Source of the DNA: Leptospiraceae bacterium
GTDB taxonomy: Bacteria > Spirochaetota > Leptospiria > Leptospirales > Leptospiraceae
NCBI GenBank assembly: GCA_947458405.1
Contig: CANGZW010000005.1
Location: 1-64,000 of the forward strand
Direction: 5' to 3'
DNA: 64,000 nt
Position 1 is the first letter of the stretch. Each line of letters opens with the position of its first letter. Under the pieces are notes generated by a model. The model saw nothing but the letters and a program-made list of their open reading frames with translations. It was not told the DNA's origin and searched no databases. Positions 1 through 8,004 of this stretch are shown one piece after another. The translations under genes and the position numbers were made by a program.

Positions 1-789
1 AAAACATCAATAATTACGCAAACTATCCAGCAATTTCAGGTAATGCTGGAGAGCTCCCTCAATCAATTCGGTTATTTTATCACAAAAGTACAGGTGGGCT
101 TTTACTATTCAGCAGATACCCCTCTTTTAAATGCTTTAGCAGATGCAAAATCAGCATATTTTATGAGAGATGCCTACAAAAAACAGTTTTATACAGAACG
201 AGGCTTCTTCAATCCACCTACCCGATTTAAACCCCAAGTCATAGATTCAATGGTTCAGGGGCATCTTTTGGAGAATGTAAAATCAGTATTGATTATTCCC
301 TTCTTTGGAGTAGGGAATGTTCTCTTGGGATATGTTGAGCTTTATAGTAGTCTTCCAAATTTAGGGAATGAAGTTCTCCAGAAAGAAATTGAATCTGCCA
401 GTGGAATTGGGCCCCTTTTGAATTTTATTGAATCCCGTTGTGAGGATTTCACTTTTGAATTGGAACTATCCTATGTGAAAGAATGGAAATTATTTGCTAC
501 CAAAGAAGATGCTATTGATATCAGCCAGGATGGAAGAGGCTTAGGAATCAGTTTAGCTGGTGGTAAGGACTATTCCTTCATAGATCGGGGAAGCAAACTT
601 GCATTTTCAATTTCCATCAATAAAAAGAACTATTTATTCTACGCCGGTGTTAAAAACGTAAAAAAACCAAAAGTTGATCCCAATGCTAATTGGAACATGG
701 GATGTAGAATCTATTCCTGCGACAAACAGGAAGGCATTAGCCTCATGGCGGCTTATGCTACTCAATTGATTACAAATAACTTGGAATAA
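1..789 (+). CDS. DUF1577-like protein, 5' end outside the window
   Basis: The reading frame is open to the first base, so the true start lies upstream; the first internal ATG at 43 is probably not the start. The visible 262 residues have a mixed alpha/beta, soluble character with no signal peptide or membrane segment. The overall look (a GAF/PilZ-like fold with a glycine-rich GRGLGISLAGG stretch and a final amphipathic helix) recalls the DUF1577 proteins described mainly from Leptospira. That assignment is from memory of the family and is moderate only. The stop is followed immediately by the ATG of the next gene, so the two are probably co-transcribed. Function is unknown. Confidence 0.6.
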   Translation, partial: KTSIITQTIQQFQVMLESSLNQFGYFITKVQVGFYYSADTPLLNALADAKSAYFMRDAYKKQFYTERGFFNPPTRFKPQVIDSMVQGHLLENVKSVLIIPFFGVGNVLLGYVELYSSLPNLGNEVLQKEIESASGIGPLLNFIESRCEDFTFELELSYVKEWKLFATKEDAIDISQDGRGLGISLAGGKDYSFIDRGSKLAFSISINKKNYLFYAGVKNVKKPKVDPNANWNMGCRIYSCDKQEGISLMAAYATQLITNNLE

Positions 790-1188
790 ATGGATTCAAA
801 TCAGGAGACTTTACTAAACATCCTGAAAATACTCCAAGATATACAGGAAACACTAGATTCAAATCCATATGGTGTTTCCAATAATTATAAAATCGTACTT
901 TATTTGGTTCCAATCTTTGGAATTGTATTTGGCTCGGGGCTATTATTTTCTATTTTTTACTGGTGGCACAAGCAAAGAATAGAACTTATCCGAACTAATC
1001 TATATAAACCAATTGAATTTAACCTTAGGCTCTACTCCTTTTTTTTGGGACTATTGTTGACTTTCACCGGATTCGTGCTTTCAATGGTATTCATCATGGT
1101 CTTGGGAAACAGTCTCGCCATGTTAGGAGGGTTAATCCCATTAGCGGTCGGTCTCAGTCTTTTGACATTTTACAAGTTTCAGAAATAG
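790..1188 (+). CDS. small membrane protein, function unknown
   Basis: This protein of 132 residues starts directly after the stop of the gene before it. It has an N-terminal polar helix (about 1-35) and a membrane segment at about 37-60. A basic cytoplasmic loop containing WWHKQRIELIR follows, then two more hydrophobic segments at about 80-128. This arrangement resembles small DUF6249-type membrane proteins, but I do not recognise the family with certainty. The last part of the gene lies in the same region as the probable 5' end of the ECF sigma gene in another frame. The two are therefore likely translationally linked, and this protein could be part of the same envelope-stress circuit (inference). 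Confidence 0.65.
   Translation: MDSNQETLLNILKILQDIQETLDSNPYGVSNNYKIVLYLVPIFGIVFGSGLLFSIFYWWHKQRIELIRTNLYKPIEFNLRLYSFFLGLLLTFTGFVLSMVFIMVLGNSLAMLGGLIPLAVGLSLLTFYKFQK
1123..1188 (+). promoter_or_regulatory. candidate non-canonical start region of the ECF sigma gene
   Basis: A TTAGGAGG Shine-Dalgarno-like sequence lies at 1123-1130, followed nine bases later by an in-frame ATT at 1140. An in-frame ATA at 1185-1187 overlaps the TAG stop of the preceding gene. No ATG, GTG or TTG exists in this frame before 1275, although sigma region 2.1 clearly extends upstream. TTAGGAGG also encodes part of the previous protein, so it may be coincidental. Confidence 0.35.
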
Positions 1189-1274
1189 AACAAAAAACAC
1201 TTCTCTGCAACCCAGAGGACTGGAGCAATATTCAGTCTGTCCTTAAAGGAGATTATAATGCCTTTGAATTACTT

Positions 1275-1766
1275 ATGGATAAATACCAAGGAATGGTGTA
1301 TTCTGAAGCACTAAAATTCACAAAAAATCCAGATGAGGCAGAGGATATAACACAAGAGATATTCCTAAAAGCATTTGAGAGTTTATCTATTTTTAAAGGA
1401 CATTCAAAGTTTCCAACATGGTTGTATAAAATTGGAAAAAACATTGCCCTCTCCAAAGCAAGAAAAGAGAAAAATACCCCCATTGATTCACACCAAGAGT
1501 TCAATCCCAACCAGTACCAAGACAATAGATGGAGCCAAGTTACTTTAGAAATTGAAAATCTAGAAAATGAGATGAAACAAAAAGTTAGATCTTTAATAGC
1601 TAGGTTACCTTCAATTTATAAGAAACCTCTCGTTCTGTACTACTTTGAAAATATGTCTTACAAAGAAATTTCTGAACACTTAGATATTAAAATAAATACT
1701 CTTAAAAGCTACATTTTACGCGGTAAAGATTTAATGAAAAGTTGGATGAATCATGAAGAAAAATAG
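1275..1766 (+). CDS. RNA polymerase sigma factor, ECF (sigma-70) family
   Basis: The product directs RNA polymerase to a specific promoter set. Region 2 is clear: a DKYQGMVYSEALKFTKNPDEA stretch, then AEDITQEIFLKAF, which is the core-binding and -10 recognition helix. Region 4 is at about 95-155, with the helix-turn-helix YKEISEHLDIKINTLKSYILRG. The coordinates use the first ATG (163 residues), but this cuts off the start of region 2.1. In-frame upstream codons encode a typical beginning, including VLKGDYNAFELL, with no ATG, GTG or TTG. A start at the ATA of 1185, which overlaps the previous stop as ATAG, would give 193 residues, normal for ECF factors. The next gene overlaps by 14 bases and may encode its anti-sigma factor. 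Confidence 0.9.
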   Translation: MDKYQGMVYSEALKFTKNPDEAEDITQEIFLKAFESLSIFKGHSKFPTWLYKIGKNIALSKARKEKNTPIDSHQEFNPNQYQDNRWSQVTLEIENLENEMKQKVRSLIARLPSIYKKPLVLYYFENMSYKEISEHLDIKINTLKSYILRGKDLMKSWMNHEEK

Positions 1767-2076
1767 TCCATTTGAAAATTATAATATTTATGATAATAAT
1801 TCGAAAGCTCCCTCTTCGATTAAAAAAAAGATCAGTCATCAATTGATCCCTCTAAAACTCATAAAATATACTTTTGGAATTTTATTTTTTTTATTTTGTT
1901 CTCCACTTCTACTCTTATTTTCCAGACCTTTTGAAGATAAAGAAATTCTATCTTCTATTATTTTAACAGAGTCATTTGCATTTTTGATATTTGCCTTACT
2001 CTCAGGAATTATCTTATCTATAACAAAGAACCCTAGACTACAGGAATTAAAAAATCTATTTGGCTATACTGAATGA
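1753..2076 (+). CDS. small two-helix membrane protein, possible anti-sigma factor
   Basis: This protein of 107 residues overlaps the end of the sigma gene by 14 bases. A short cytoplasmic N-terminus of about 30 residues contains KAPSSIKKKISHQL, which resembles the start of small anti-sigma domains. Two hydrophobic segments follow, at about 38-57 and 68-90, and then a basic tail. Known membrane anti-sigma factors are encoded directly after their ECF sigma gene, so position and shape suggest that role. No zinc-binding HxxxCxxC (ZAS) motif is present, so it would be a minimal or different type. No sequence family was recognised; the role is inferred from context only. Confidence 0.6.
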   Translation: MKKNSPFENYNIYDNNSKAPSSIKKKISHQLIPLKLIKYTFGILFFLFCSPLLLLFSRPFEDKEILSSIILTESFAFLIFALLSGIILSITKNPRLQELKNLFGYTE

Positions 2077-2486
2077 TCCTAAAAACAAACTTTTCTTCAA
2101 CCTTTAAGAATATCACTATCTTATTAGTTTTAATTTTATGTAATACATTGCAGTCCCAAGAGAAAAGTATTAATCCAAAAGAATTATTAGAAATGGATTC
2201 TGATAAGGCTTTTGAAATAATAGGAAAGTTAAATAAGATACAGTCAGAAGAATTAATCACTCAAATTAGAGTAATTGCGAGAAATGAATACAAAGAAATA
2301 GATAAATTTTATTTATTAATTTCTCATCTGGAGACTATAAAAGCTATCGAAGAAGAAGAGAAAAAGTTACGTGATCTAAATACGGTATATGGATTAGGGT
2401 TATTTCTTTTTGTAGGACTTGTTGGATATAGTCTTTTTGCACAAAGAAAATCAATACAGGCAATCGAAGAACACTTAAAACAATAA
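2073..2486 (+). CDS. secreted or membrane-anchored helical protein, function unknown
   Basis: The start codon overlaps the previous stop as ATGA, which indicates translational coupling with the sigma/anti-sigma pair. The 137-residue product has an N-terminal hydrophobic segment (about 14-27) ending in LCNTLQSQ, which looks like a signal peptide. A polar helical middle contains EEEEKKLRDLN. A second hydrophobic helix at about 104-122 precedes a charged coiled tail. With signal peptide and C-terminal anchor it would expose a helical domain to the periplasm. No known domain was recognised. Coupling suggests it is a further component or a target of the ECF circuit (inference). Confidence 0.6.
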   Translation: MILKTNFSSTFKNITILLVLILCNTLQSQEKSINPKELLEMDSDKAFEIIGKLNKIQSEELITQIRVIARNEYKEIDKFYLLISHLETIKAIEEEEKKLRDLNTVYGLGLFLFVGLVGYSLFAQRKSIQAIEEHLKQ

Positions 2487-3425
2487 ATGAATCCTAATCT
2501 ATCTATTGATAACATTATAGGTCAGGAAATCCCTCTACAATATATTAGAAGGTATATTCAGGATTCATCAAAAATTCCTCCCCTCTTAATCTTCCATGGT
2601 CCCTCTGGAGTTGGAAAATGGTCACTCGCAGAAAGGTTTGTATATCAAGTCCTCTGTAAGAAAGGAAATGGTTGTTCTAATTGTGAGTCCTGCCGCTTAT
2701 TTATTCAAAATGAACATCCTGATTTTATTCAGTTTCCAATTGGAAAAAAAATTCTGATAGGTAGCGATGATGATAAAAAAACAGATGAATATTCTGTCCG
2801 CTGGCTACTTTCTAAAAGAATTTATTATACCCCTCATTTATCGCAATACAGAATCATACTTATCCCTGATGCGACTCTTTTTACGGATGAAGCTGAGTCG
2901 GCTCTCCTAAAAACCTTAGAAGAGCCACCCCTACATACTAAATTTATTTTTTTAACAGAAGATCTTTATAAATTAAAACAAACTATAATTTCAAGAGGAA
3001 CCTGTATTCCGTTTCAATATCTAAGTCAATCGTCCATAAATAAAATAAATACGTCGGGTGATGTTATAAATAAATATTTTGGAGGAAGTTTAAACCCAGT
3101 AAAAGCTCCCATTGAAGTATTACAATTTATTGAATCACAAGCAGTTGATTCCATCAGTGACAATATTCGTCTTTTGGAATTTGAAAACTGGATAAAAGGT
3201 TACAAAGACTCACATCCTGAATGGGAAAAGGATTTTTCTTATACACATTTTATAGATGCTGTATTACTGGTTTTATTATATGTCTATGAGTCATCAGAAC
3301 TACCTAATAAATATTATTATCAAGAAAAAATCCTGGAAGCCAAAGAATATCTCTATAAGGATATAACTAATCTTGAAAACTTTATCATAAGCAGACTCTT
3401 TATGCAACTAGCAAAAGATATATAG
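2487..3425 (+). CDS. holB: DNA polymerase III delta-prime subunit
   Basis: This AAA+ clamp-loader subunit (312 residues) would work with DnaX and HolA to load the sliding clamp on DNA. The P-loop is GPSGVGKW at 38-45; the usual Ser/Thr after the lysine is Trp, which fits the poor nucleotide use of delta-prime subunits. A zinc module is formed by C57, C63, C66 and C69. The sensor region ALLKTLEEPP lies at about 147-156 and IISRG at about 177, the SRC/SRG motif of clamp loaders. The start ATG directly follows the stop of the previous gene, so it is read from the same transcript. It meets the mrp gene tail to tail with no gap. Confidence 0.9.
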   Translation: MNPNLSIDNIIGQEIPLQYIRRYIQDSSKIPPLLIFHGPSGVGKWSLAERFVYQVLCKKGNGCSNCESCRLFIQNEHPDFIQFPIGKKILIGSDDDKKTDEYSVRWLLSKRIYYTPHLSQYRIILIPDATLFTDEAESALLKTLEEPPLHTKFIFLTEDLYKLKQTIISRGTCIPFQYLSQSSINKINTSGDVINKYFGGSLNPVKAPIEVLQFIESQAVDSISDNIRLLEFENWIKGYKDSHPEWEKDFSYTHFIDAVLLVLLYVYESSELPNKYYYQEKILEAKEYLYKDITNLENFIISRLFMQLAKDI

Positions 3426-4463
3426 TTACTCCCAAGACTGTATCTCAATTTCCAGAGCTTTCGTTATTTCCAAATAAGAATTCGCTATAGGACCCGAGCT
3501 ATTTTTTAATACTGCTGGAGTTCCTGATTCTCCCCCTTCCATTAGATCAATCATGTGAGGAATTTGTCCGAGTAACTTCGATTGAATAGAATCTGCCAAT
3601 TCTTTCGCTCCGCCCTCTCCAAATATATTGTATCTCTTTTCCGGTGCATCTGGGGGAATAAAATAACTCATATTCTCTATCACACCCAATATAGGAACCT
3701 TGACCTGTGAAAACATAGCCGCGGCTTTAGAAGCATCCAGTGTTGCCACTCTTTGAGGTGTTGTAACCAACACAGCTCCAGTTAAATCAGTCAACTGTGC
3801 CAGAGAAAGCTGTACATCTCCTGTACCAGGAGGAAGGTCAATCAATAGATAATCTAAATCACCCCATTTTACTTGGAACAAAAACTGCTCTATAGCCTTG
3901 CCCAACATAGGTCCCCGCCATACAACGGGCTGGTTTTCATCTACTAAAAATGCAAAGGATATAATCTTTAATCCAAACTTCTCTAGAGGATAAATAATCT
4001 CCTCATCGGTTTTGAGAGCAACCCTTCCATTTACACCCACCATTTTTCCTATGGAGGGTCCATAGATATCAGCATCTAAGACCCCTACTTTATAACCCTG
4101 CCCTGCTAAAGAAGCGGCCAAATTGATGGTAACAGTTGATTTCCCTACTCCTCCTTTTCCAGAGCCTATCGCAATGGTTCTTTTTATCCCGGGAATTCGA
4201 TTTGAATCATCCAAGGAGAAATTAGGGTCTACATCAAATTTAATTTTAATTTTATTTGTATCAATTTTAGATAATAACTGGCGGATTTGCGCTTCTAATC
4301 CTATTTGAAGCTTTCTGTCTTGAGAGGGTGTCCTTAGTTTTATGAGAGTCTCCCCTTCTAAAACCTGAACATCATTCAGCATCCCAAGAGAGATAATATC
4401 TTTTTTTAGATCAGGATGTTTTATTTTAAAAAGCTCTTTCTTTATAATATCAGGTTGTGCCAT
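3426..4463 (-). CDS. mrp: Mrp/ApbC-type P-loop ATPase (iron-sulfur carrier family)
   Basis: Members of this family bind ATP and are thought to carry or insert iron-sulfur clusters. Residues about 5-80 form an N-terminal MIP18/DUF59-type domain. The deviant Walker A is [10 protein letters not shown] (100-109), followed by [10 protein letters not shown] (130-139) and [10 protein letters not shown] at about 208. The family's C-terminal CxxC after ENMSYF is absent: the sequence reads [16 protein letters not shown]. This variant is known in other bacteria but cannot hold a bridging cluster in the classical way. The product has 345 residues, a normal length. Nine bases separate it from the phosphoesterase upstream, so a small operon with the phosphoesterase and lipoyl genes is likely. 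Confidence 0.92.
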   Translation of the reverse strand: MAQPDIIKKELFKIKHPDLKKDIISLGMLNDVQVLEGETLIKLRTPSQDRKLQIGLEAQIRQLLSKIDTNKIKIKFDVDPNFSLDDSNRIPGIKRTIAIGSGKGGVGKSTVTINLAASLAGQGYKVGVLDADIYGPSIGKMVGVNGRVALKTDEEIIYPLEKFGLKIISFAFLVDENQPVVWRGPMLGKAIEQFLFQVKWGDLDYLLIDLPPGTGDVQLSLAQLTDLTGAVLVTTPQRVATLDASKAAAMFSQVKVPILGVIENMSYFIPPDAPEKRYNIFGEGGAKELADSIQSKLLGQIPHMIDLMEGGESGTPAVLKNSSGPIANSYLEITKALEIEIQSWE

Positions 4464-4472
4464 GTTTAGTCC

Positions 4473-5330
4473 TCAGTATTCTATTGTATCAGTCTCTATG
4501 AATGTCATATCATTATAAGCATACCTTTGAACAATAAGTTTTTCAGGATCAATGTCAATGATATGAAACCCAGACTTATGCCTTCCCCTCGGTAACATTG
4601 TACTCGATGCTGAATTTATAATTGAAAATGGTATTGCAGTATTAGGTTTTTTGTAAAAATTGGAATGCTTATGTCCATGAAAATAAACAAGCGGGGGAAT
4701 TTCCTTTAATTTACGTATTACATCTTCCCGATTTATCATTTTATGATGACTCGATTCTTCATAACCCATTGGATTCCATAGAGGATGATGACATACAAGA
4801 AGATATTTTGAAATACTATTTTTTCTTAAGTAAGAAAATGTATTAGTTATTACCTCTTCTTCAATTCTACCCGATGCATTCCCAATTCCAGATGGAAAAT
4901 TTGAGTCCCAACCTATAACAGGTATTTCTGATTTTGTTTTGATTCTTAGGTATTTATTTTCATCAATTTTATCACCTAAAAATTCTCCAAAATATTTCTG
5001 AAAATAATCCTCGGGTTCGATAGCAGATTTCATATACCTATCATGATTACCGGGAATCATAAATGTTTTTTCATTTAATATAGGGTCTAGAAGTTCCCTA
5101 GCTCTTTTAAACTCCAACTCATGGGATACATTGGTTATATCACCTGAAATAATTAGGAGATCATAGGGAATAGACTGAATGGTGTTCAATAAAGATTGAA
5201 ATAATTGATCTGGATAGCTTTTTCTTCTTCGCAAGAAATAGTTAAAATATCCCGTAAACATTTTCCATCGGAGCGACATTAACGGGACTTTGGTTGGGAA
5301 ATGGAGATCCGAAATATGAACAATTTTCAT
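4473..5330 (-). CDS. calcineurin-like metallophosphoesterase
   Basis: This dinuclear-metal phosphoesterase has 285 residues. All five metal-ligand blocks are visible: DLH (8-10), GDITN (63-67), GNHDRY (94-99), CHHPLW at about 178 and HGHKH at about 218. The arrangement is like CpdA and related 3',5'-cyclic nucleotide or phospholipid phosphoesterases, but the substrate cannot be told from sequence. There is no signal peptide, so it is cytoplasmic. It lies four bases from the lipoyl-domain gene upstream and nine from mrp downstream. A cyclic-nucleotide role would fit with the adenylate cyclase encoded at 37341-39533, but this is only inference. Confidence 0.85.
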   Translation of the reverse strand: MKIVHISDLHFPTKVPLMSLRWKMFTGYFNYFLRRRKSYPDQLFQSLLNTIQSIPYDLLIISGDITNVSHELEFKRARELLDPILNEKTFMIPGNHDRYMKSAIEPEDYFQKYFGEFLGDKIDENKYLRIKTKSEIPVIGWDSNFPSGIGNASGRIEEEVITNTFSYLRKNSISKYLLVCHHPLWNPMGYEESSHHKMINREDVIRKLKEIPPLVYFHGHKHSNFYKKPNTAIPFSIINSASSTMLPRGRHKSGFHIIDIDPEKLIVQRYAYNDMTFIETDTIEY

Positions 5331-5334
5331 CTTA

Positions 5335-5589
5335 TTAAGAAATTTCCATTAATCCCAGAACCTGATCTTTTGAGACGGTAGCACCAGCTTTTTCGTACAA
5401 TTCTATGATTTTACCATCTACGGGAGCTTCTACTGGAAAGGAAGCCTTATCGGTAACTAGCTCTACTAGCTCCTCTCCCTCTTTAACAATATCTCCAGCC
5501 TGAACAAACCACTTCAAAAGTTCTATTTTGTCAGTGTCACCTAAGTCAGGTGTTCTCAGTTCAAGAGTTTTTTTTGTGATTTCAGCCAT
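5335..5589 (-). CDS. free-standing biotin/lipoyl-attachment domain protein
   Basis: The entire 84-residue protein is one lipoyl domain. The modified lysine would be K48 in the typical hairpin VTDKASF, and the repeat half-motifs AGDIVKEGEELVEL and AGATVSKDQVLGLMEI flank it. TDKA, rather than MKM, points to lipoyl rather than biotin. No dehydrogenase-complex E1, E2 or E3 gene is nearby, so this is a stand-alone carrier whose partner enzyme is elsewhere or unknown. It is not a glycine-cleavage H protein, being much shorter. It begins the three-gene minus-strand group with the phosphoesterase and mrp, divergent from the GHKL-like gene. Confidence 0.85.
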   Translation of the reverse strand: MAEITKKTLELRTPDLGDTDKIELLKWFVQAGDIVKEGEELVELVTDKASFPVEAPVDGKIIELYEKAGATVSKDQVLGLMEIS

Positions 5590-5656
5590 AATTATGAAAA
5601 CCTGCTTGCAAAAAAATCATGTGAATTATTTATACATGGTATTGAACCGAGCGAAT

Positions 5657-6499
5657 ATGGGAAACCAGAAAAAATACCTCAACAGTAAGGAAATTTCTAA
5701 TCGATTATCCGAAATAATCAAAAGAAATTACCTTCATTTTGAAATTAAAGGTCTTACAAGAGACACCCGAGATTTAGTTTCCAATATTGTAAATGGAATA
5801 ACAGAAAGATTAGAAGCGGATCCCTTGTCTTCTTTTCATCTTTTTAGTGGTTTAATGGAAGCTTTATTGAACGCAGTAAAAGGGAATATTCGATATACCA
5901 TCTTCAAGGATGAGTTAACGAAACGACTAATTTCTGTAGAAAACACTCCTCATGATGAAGTTGAAAAGCTTTTGGATGTCATCTTAGACACCAAGACTCT
6001 TAGAGATTCCATGCAGAGATATATTGTTCCTGATAAGATAAAAAAAGAAGTACAGAGAATTCTAACCTTAGAAGAGAAACTTAGAGTTAAAAAACAAGAG
6101 ATATCTACTTTTGACCGCGAGATTTTACTTAGAATCCGAGAGCAGATCAGAAAAGATAATCGAAAGATTTCGATGAAAATTAGAATAACAGGCAATGAGC
6201 TGATGATTCGAATTAAAAATGATGCTCCTGTTATGGAAAGTGACATGAGTAGAATTAATGAATCTCGAAGCAAACACAATGAACTTTTCAAAGAGGGAAA
6301 ATCTTCTGATTTTTTCCGTCCTGAAAATTTAGATGAAAAAGAAAGTGCAGGTTTTGGGATTGCGATGATAGATGAAGGTTATTATAATATGGGATTAGAT
6401 CCTTTGGAGTTATTCACTTACATGCAAGGAAAGCACTCTACAACAGTGTATCTAACATATCCAATAGATAAATTAAAAGCTGGTGCATTCTCTTTTTAA
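5657..6499 (+). CDS. GHKL-like ATPase-domain protein, function unknown
   Basis: The 280-residue soluble protein resembles a divergent histidine-kinase-type ATPase domain. An N-box-like motif, EALLNAVKGN, lies at about 68-77. A helical insertion follows (about 110-190). The D-box position reads IKNDAPV instead of DxGxG, and ESAGFGIAMI near 245 resembles the G2 box. The same pattern occurs in the N-terminal part of the HDOD protein at 51543-53018, so the two form a paralogous pair. There is no phospho-acceptor domain. The frame is open up to 5528, but that part lies over the divergent lipoyl gene; ATG 5657 (MGNQKKYLNS) was chosen, with ATG 5636 as an alternative. Whether it binds ATP is unknown. 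Confidence 0.75.
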   Translation: MGNQKKYLNSKEISNRLSEIIKRNYLHFEIKGLTRDTRDLVSNIVNGITERLEADPLSSFHLFSGLMEALLNAVKGNIRYTIFKDELTKRLISVENTPHDEVEKLLDVILDTKTLRDSMQRYIVPDKIKKEVQRILTLEEKLRVKKQEISTFDREILLRIREQIRKDNRKISMKIRITGNELMIRIKNDAPVMESDMSRINESRSKHNELFKEGKSSDFFRPENLDEKESAGFGIAMIDEGYYNMGLDPLELFTYMQGKHSTTVYLTYPIDKLKAGAFSF

Positions 6500-6531
6500 T
6501 AACAATATATTACAGTTTATATATTGTTATT
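6498..6531. terminator. AT-rich inverted repeat between convergent genes
   Basis: Perfect 13-bp arms AATAACAATATAT (6498-6510) and ATATATTGTTATT (6519-6531) enclose an 8-base loop. The left arm includes the last bases of the stop codon of the GHKL-like gene. It sits between two convergent genes and could serve as a terminator in both directions, though the stem is weak (mostly A-T) and the T-run is short. Confidence 0.5.
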
Positions 6532-6584
6532 TCACATCTTTCAATAGTATAAAATTCAAATATATATTTTAAGTTATTTATAAA

Positions 6585-6860
6585 CTATAAGCATTCTTTT
6601 TCGGGAGGAAAGTAAATATCTATTAACTCGTCAAGCTCATCATCTGTGATCGGACTTTGAATTGCAAATAGATCAGTGTCAGTTTCAAGCATAAAACGAA
6701 TTATTTCTCTACATTCATATTGTTCATACCCTTCTAGACCGAGTTTATTTTCTAACTCTTTACGCTTGATCCAATACTCCCGTTTTCGTTCTTCTTGTTG
6801 GGCTTTTTTTTGTTTTTTTAACTCACTCAGTTTTTGTTTCTTAGGTTCCTGATTTTCCAT
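6585..6860 (-). CDS. small charged protein, function unknown
   Basis: This product of 91 residues has a strongly basic/charged N-terminal half: a Lys/Gln/Glu-rich helix, probably coiled coil, at about 5-40. An acidic C-terminal half contains ITDDELDELIDIYFPP. No signal peptide or membrane segment is present. The start ATG is preceded by AGGAGTAATC, a reasonable ribosome site (AGGAG). I do not recognise a family. The clear charge periodicity, the good ribosome site and the lack of a better frame support a real gene. About 220 bases upstream of it (6861-7082) contain no gene and only AT-rich sequence, where its promoter probably lies. Confidence 0.6.
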   Translation of the reverse strand: MENQEPKKQKLSELKKQKKAQQEERKREYWIKRKELENKLGLEGYEQYECREIIRFMLETDTDLFAIQSPITDDELDELIDIYFPPEKECL

Positions 6861-7082
6861 TCCAGATTACTCCTCTTTCATTCTCTATTGAGAATCTCCA
6901 ATTGAAAAAACACCAAACACTCAACCTTTACGCATTCAATCTAAGAGATTAGATTTAAAAGTCAAATTAAATTAATTTCTTTAGAAAAAAGTATTAATAA
7001 AATATTTTTTTTTAGAAAAAAATTGCTTTATATTTATTATTATTTTAACGATTTATCGACCTAATATCAGGCTCGTTATGTA

Positions 7083-8003
7083 TTACTTTTTCAATAGATA
7101 AACTTTATGAATTAAGGGATCCTTAAAGTCAAGTGGAATTGTATCACTAGAAATGTCTTTTACATTTTTTAAGGAGATAATTTCATTTTCAAATTTGAAT
7201 TTTCTATAGTTTGTAGAAAATAAAATCATCCCATCAGGGGATAAAAATTCAGAAGAAGTATTTATTAAATAGGAATAATCTTTTTGTATATCAAACTTAC
7301 TAAGCATTTTTTTTGATCTAGACATTGTGGGGGGATCTATCACAATAAAATCAAATTTCCAGTTTTTTTGTTTTATATTCTCGAGAAAGAAGAATACATT
7401 ATCTCGTATTACTATATGTTTATAGGGATCTAATTCATTTAGATAAATATTATCTTTAGCCCATTCGCAATATGTATTCGACATATCTACTGAGGTTGTA
7501 AATTCAACCCCATTCTTAGCGGCTGTTAAGCTAAAGGCTCCAGTATATGCAAATAAATTTAATATTCTTTTCTTTCCCTTTACTAATCCAGAAAAAATAT
7601 CTCTCGTCTTTCTATGATCTAAAAAAATCCCTGTATCCAAATAATCCGTTAAGTTTATGTAGTACGATATCTTATTCTCTTGGATGATAATTCTTTTTTT
7701 TCTCGAATCAAATTTTTCGTATTGCGAACCATCTTTTTGTTTTCTACGAATTTTATAATAAATATTACTAGAATTTATTTTACTAAATAATTGTTTAAGG
7801 GCAATATCTGTAAGAGACTGAAGATCATTTATACTTATATTATCTTTTTCATATAAATAGACATGAACATAGTCACCATATACATCTATAGAAACAGGAA
7901 ATTGAGGATTTTCCCTATCATATAAACGATATGCTTCGATTTTTTCTTTTTGAATCCAAGAGGATATGTTATCATAATTATTTTTAATAATATCGTATAA
8001 CAT
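7083..8003 (-). CDS. class I SAM-dependent rRNA methyltransferase, RlmK-like
   Basis: This 306-residue methyltransferase matches the C-terminal (RlmK) half of RlmKL and the RlmI family, which modify 23S rRNA. The family element LDTGIFLDHRKTR is at 122-134. Motif I is LNLFAYTGAFS (148-158), the acidic end of strand 2 is SVDMS (171-175), and motif IV is VIDPPTMSRSK (221-231). The N-terminal 90 residues carry a small RNA-binding-like beta region but no complete THUMP or RlmL half. The site methylated (for example G2069 m7G) cannot be proven from sequence. It follows the ACT-domain gene by one base, so the two are co-transcribed. Confidence 0.8.
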   Translation of the reverse strand: MLYDIIKNNYDNISSWIQKEKIEAYRLYDRENPQFPVSIDVYGDYVHVYLYEKDNISINDLQSLTDIALKQLFSKINSSNIYYKIRRKQKDGSQYEKFDSRKKRIIIQENKISYYINLTDYLDTGIFLDHRKTRDIFSGLVKGKKRILNLFAYTGAFSLTAAKNGVEFTTSVDMSNTYCEWAKDNIYLNELDPYKHIVIRDNVFFFLENIKQKNWKFDFIVIDPPTMSRSKKMLSKFDIQKDYSYLINTSSEFLSPDGMILFSTNYRKFKFENEIISLKNVKDISSDTIPLDFKDPLIHKVYLLKK

Positions 8004-8004
8004 A

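Noticed and set aside
5528-5656. Upstream extension of the GHKL-like gene from an ATG at 5528
   Set aside because: It overlaps the lipoyl gene on the other strand, and its translation (MSVSPKSGVL...) is the shadow of that gene; conserved residues begin near 5657.
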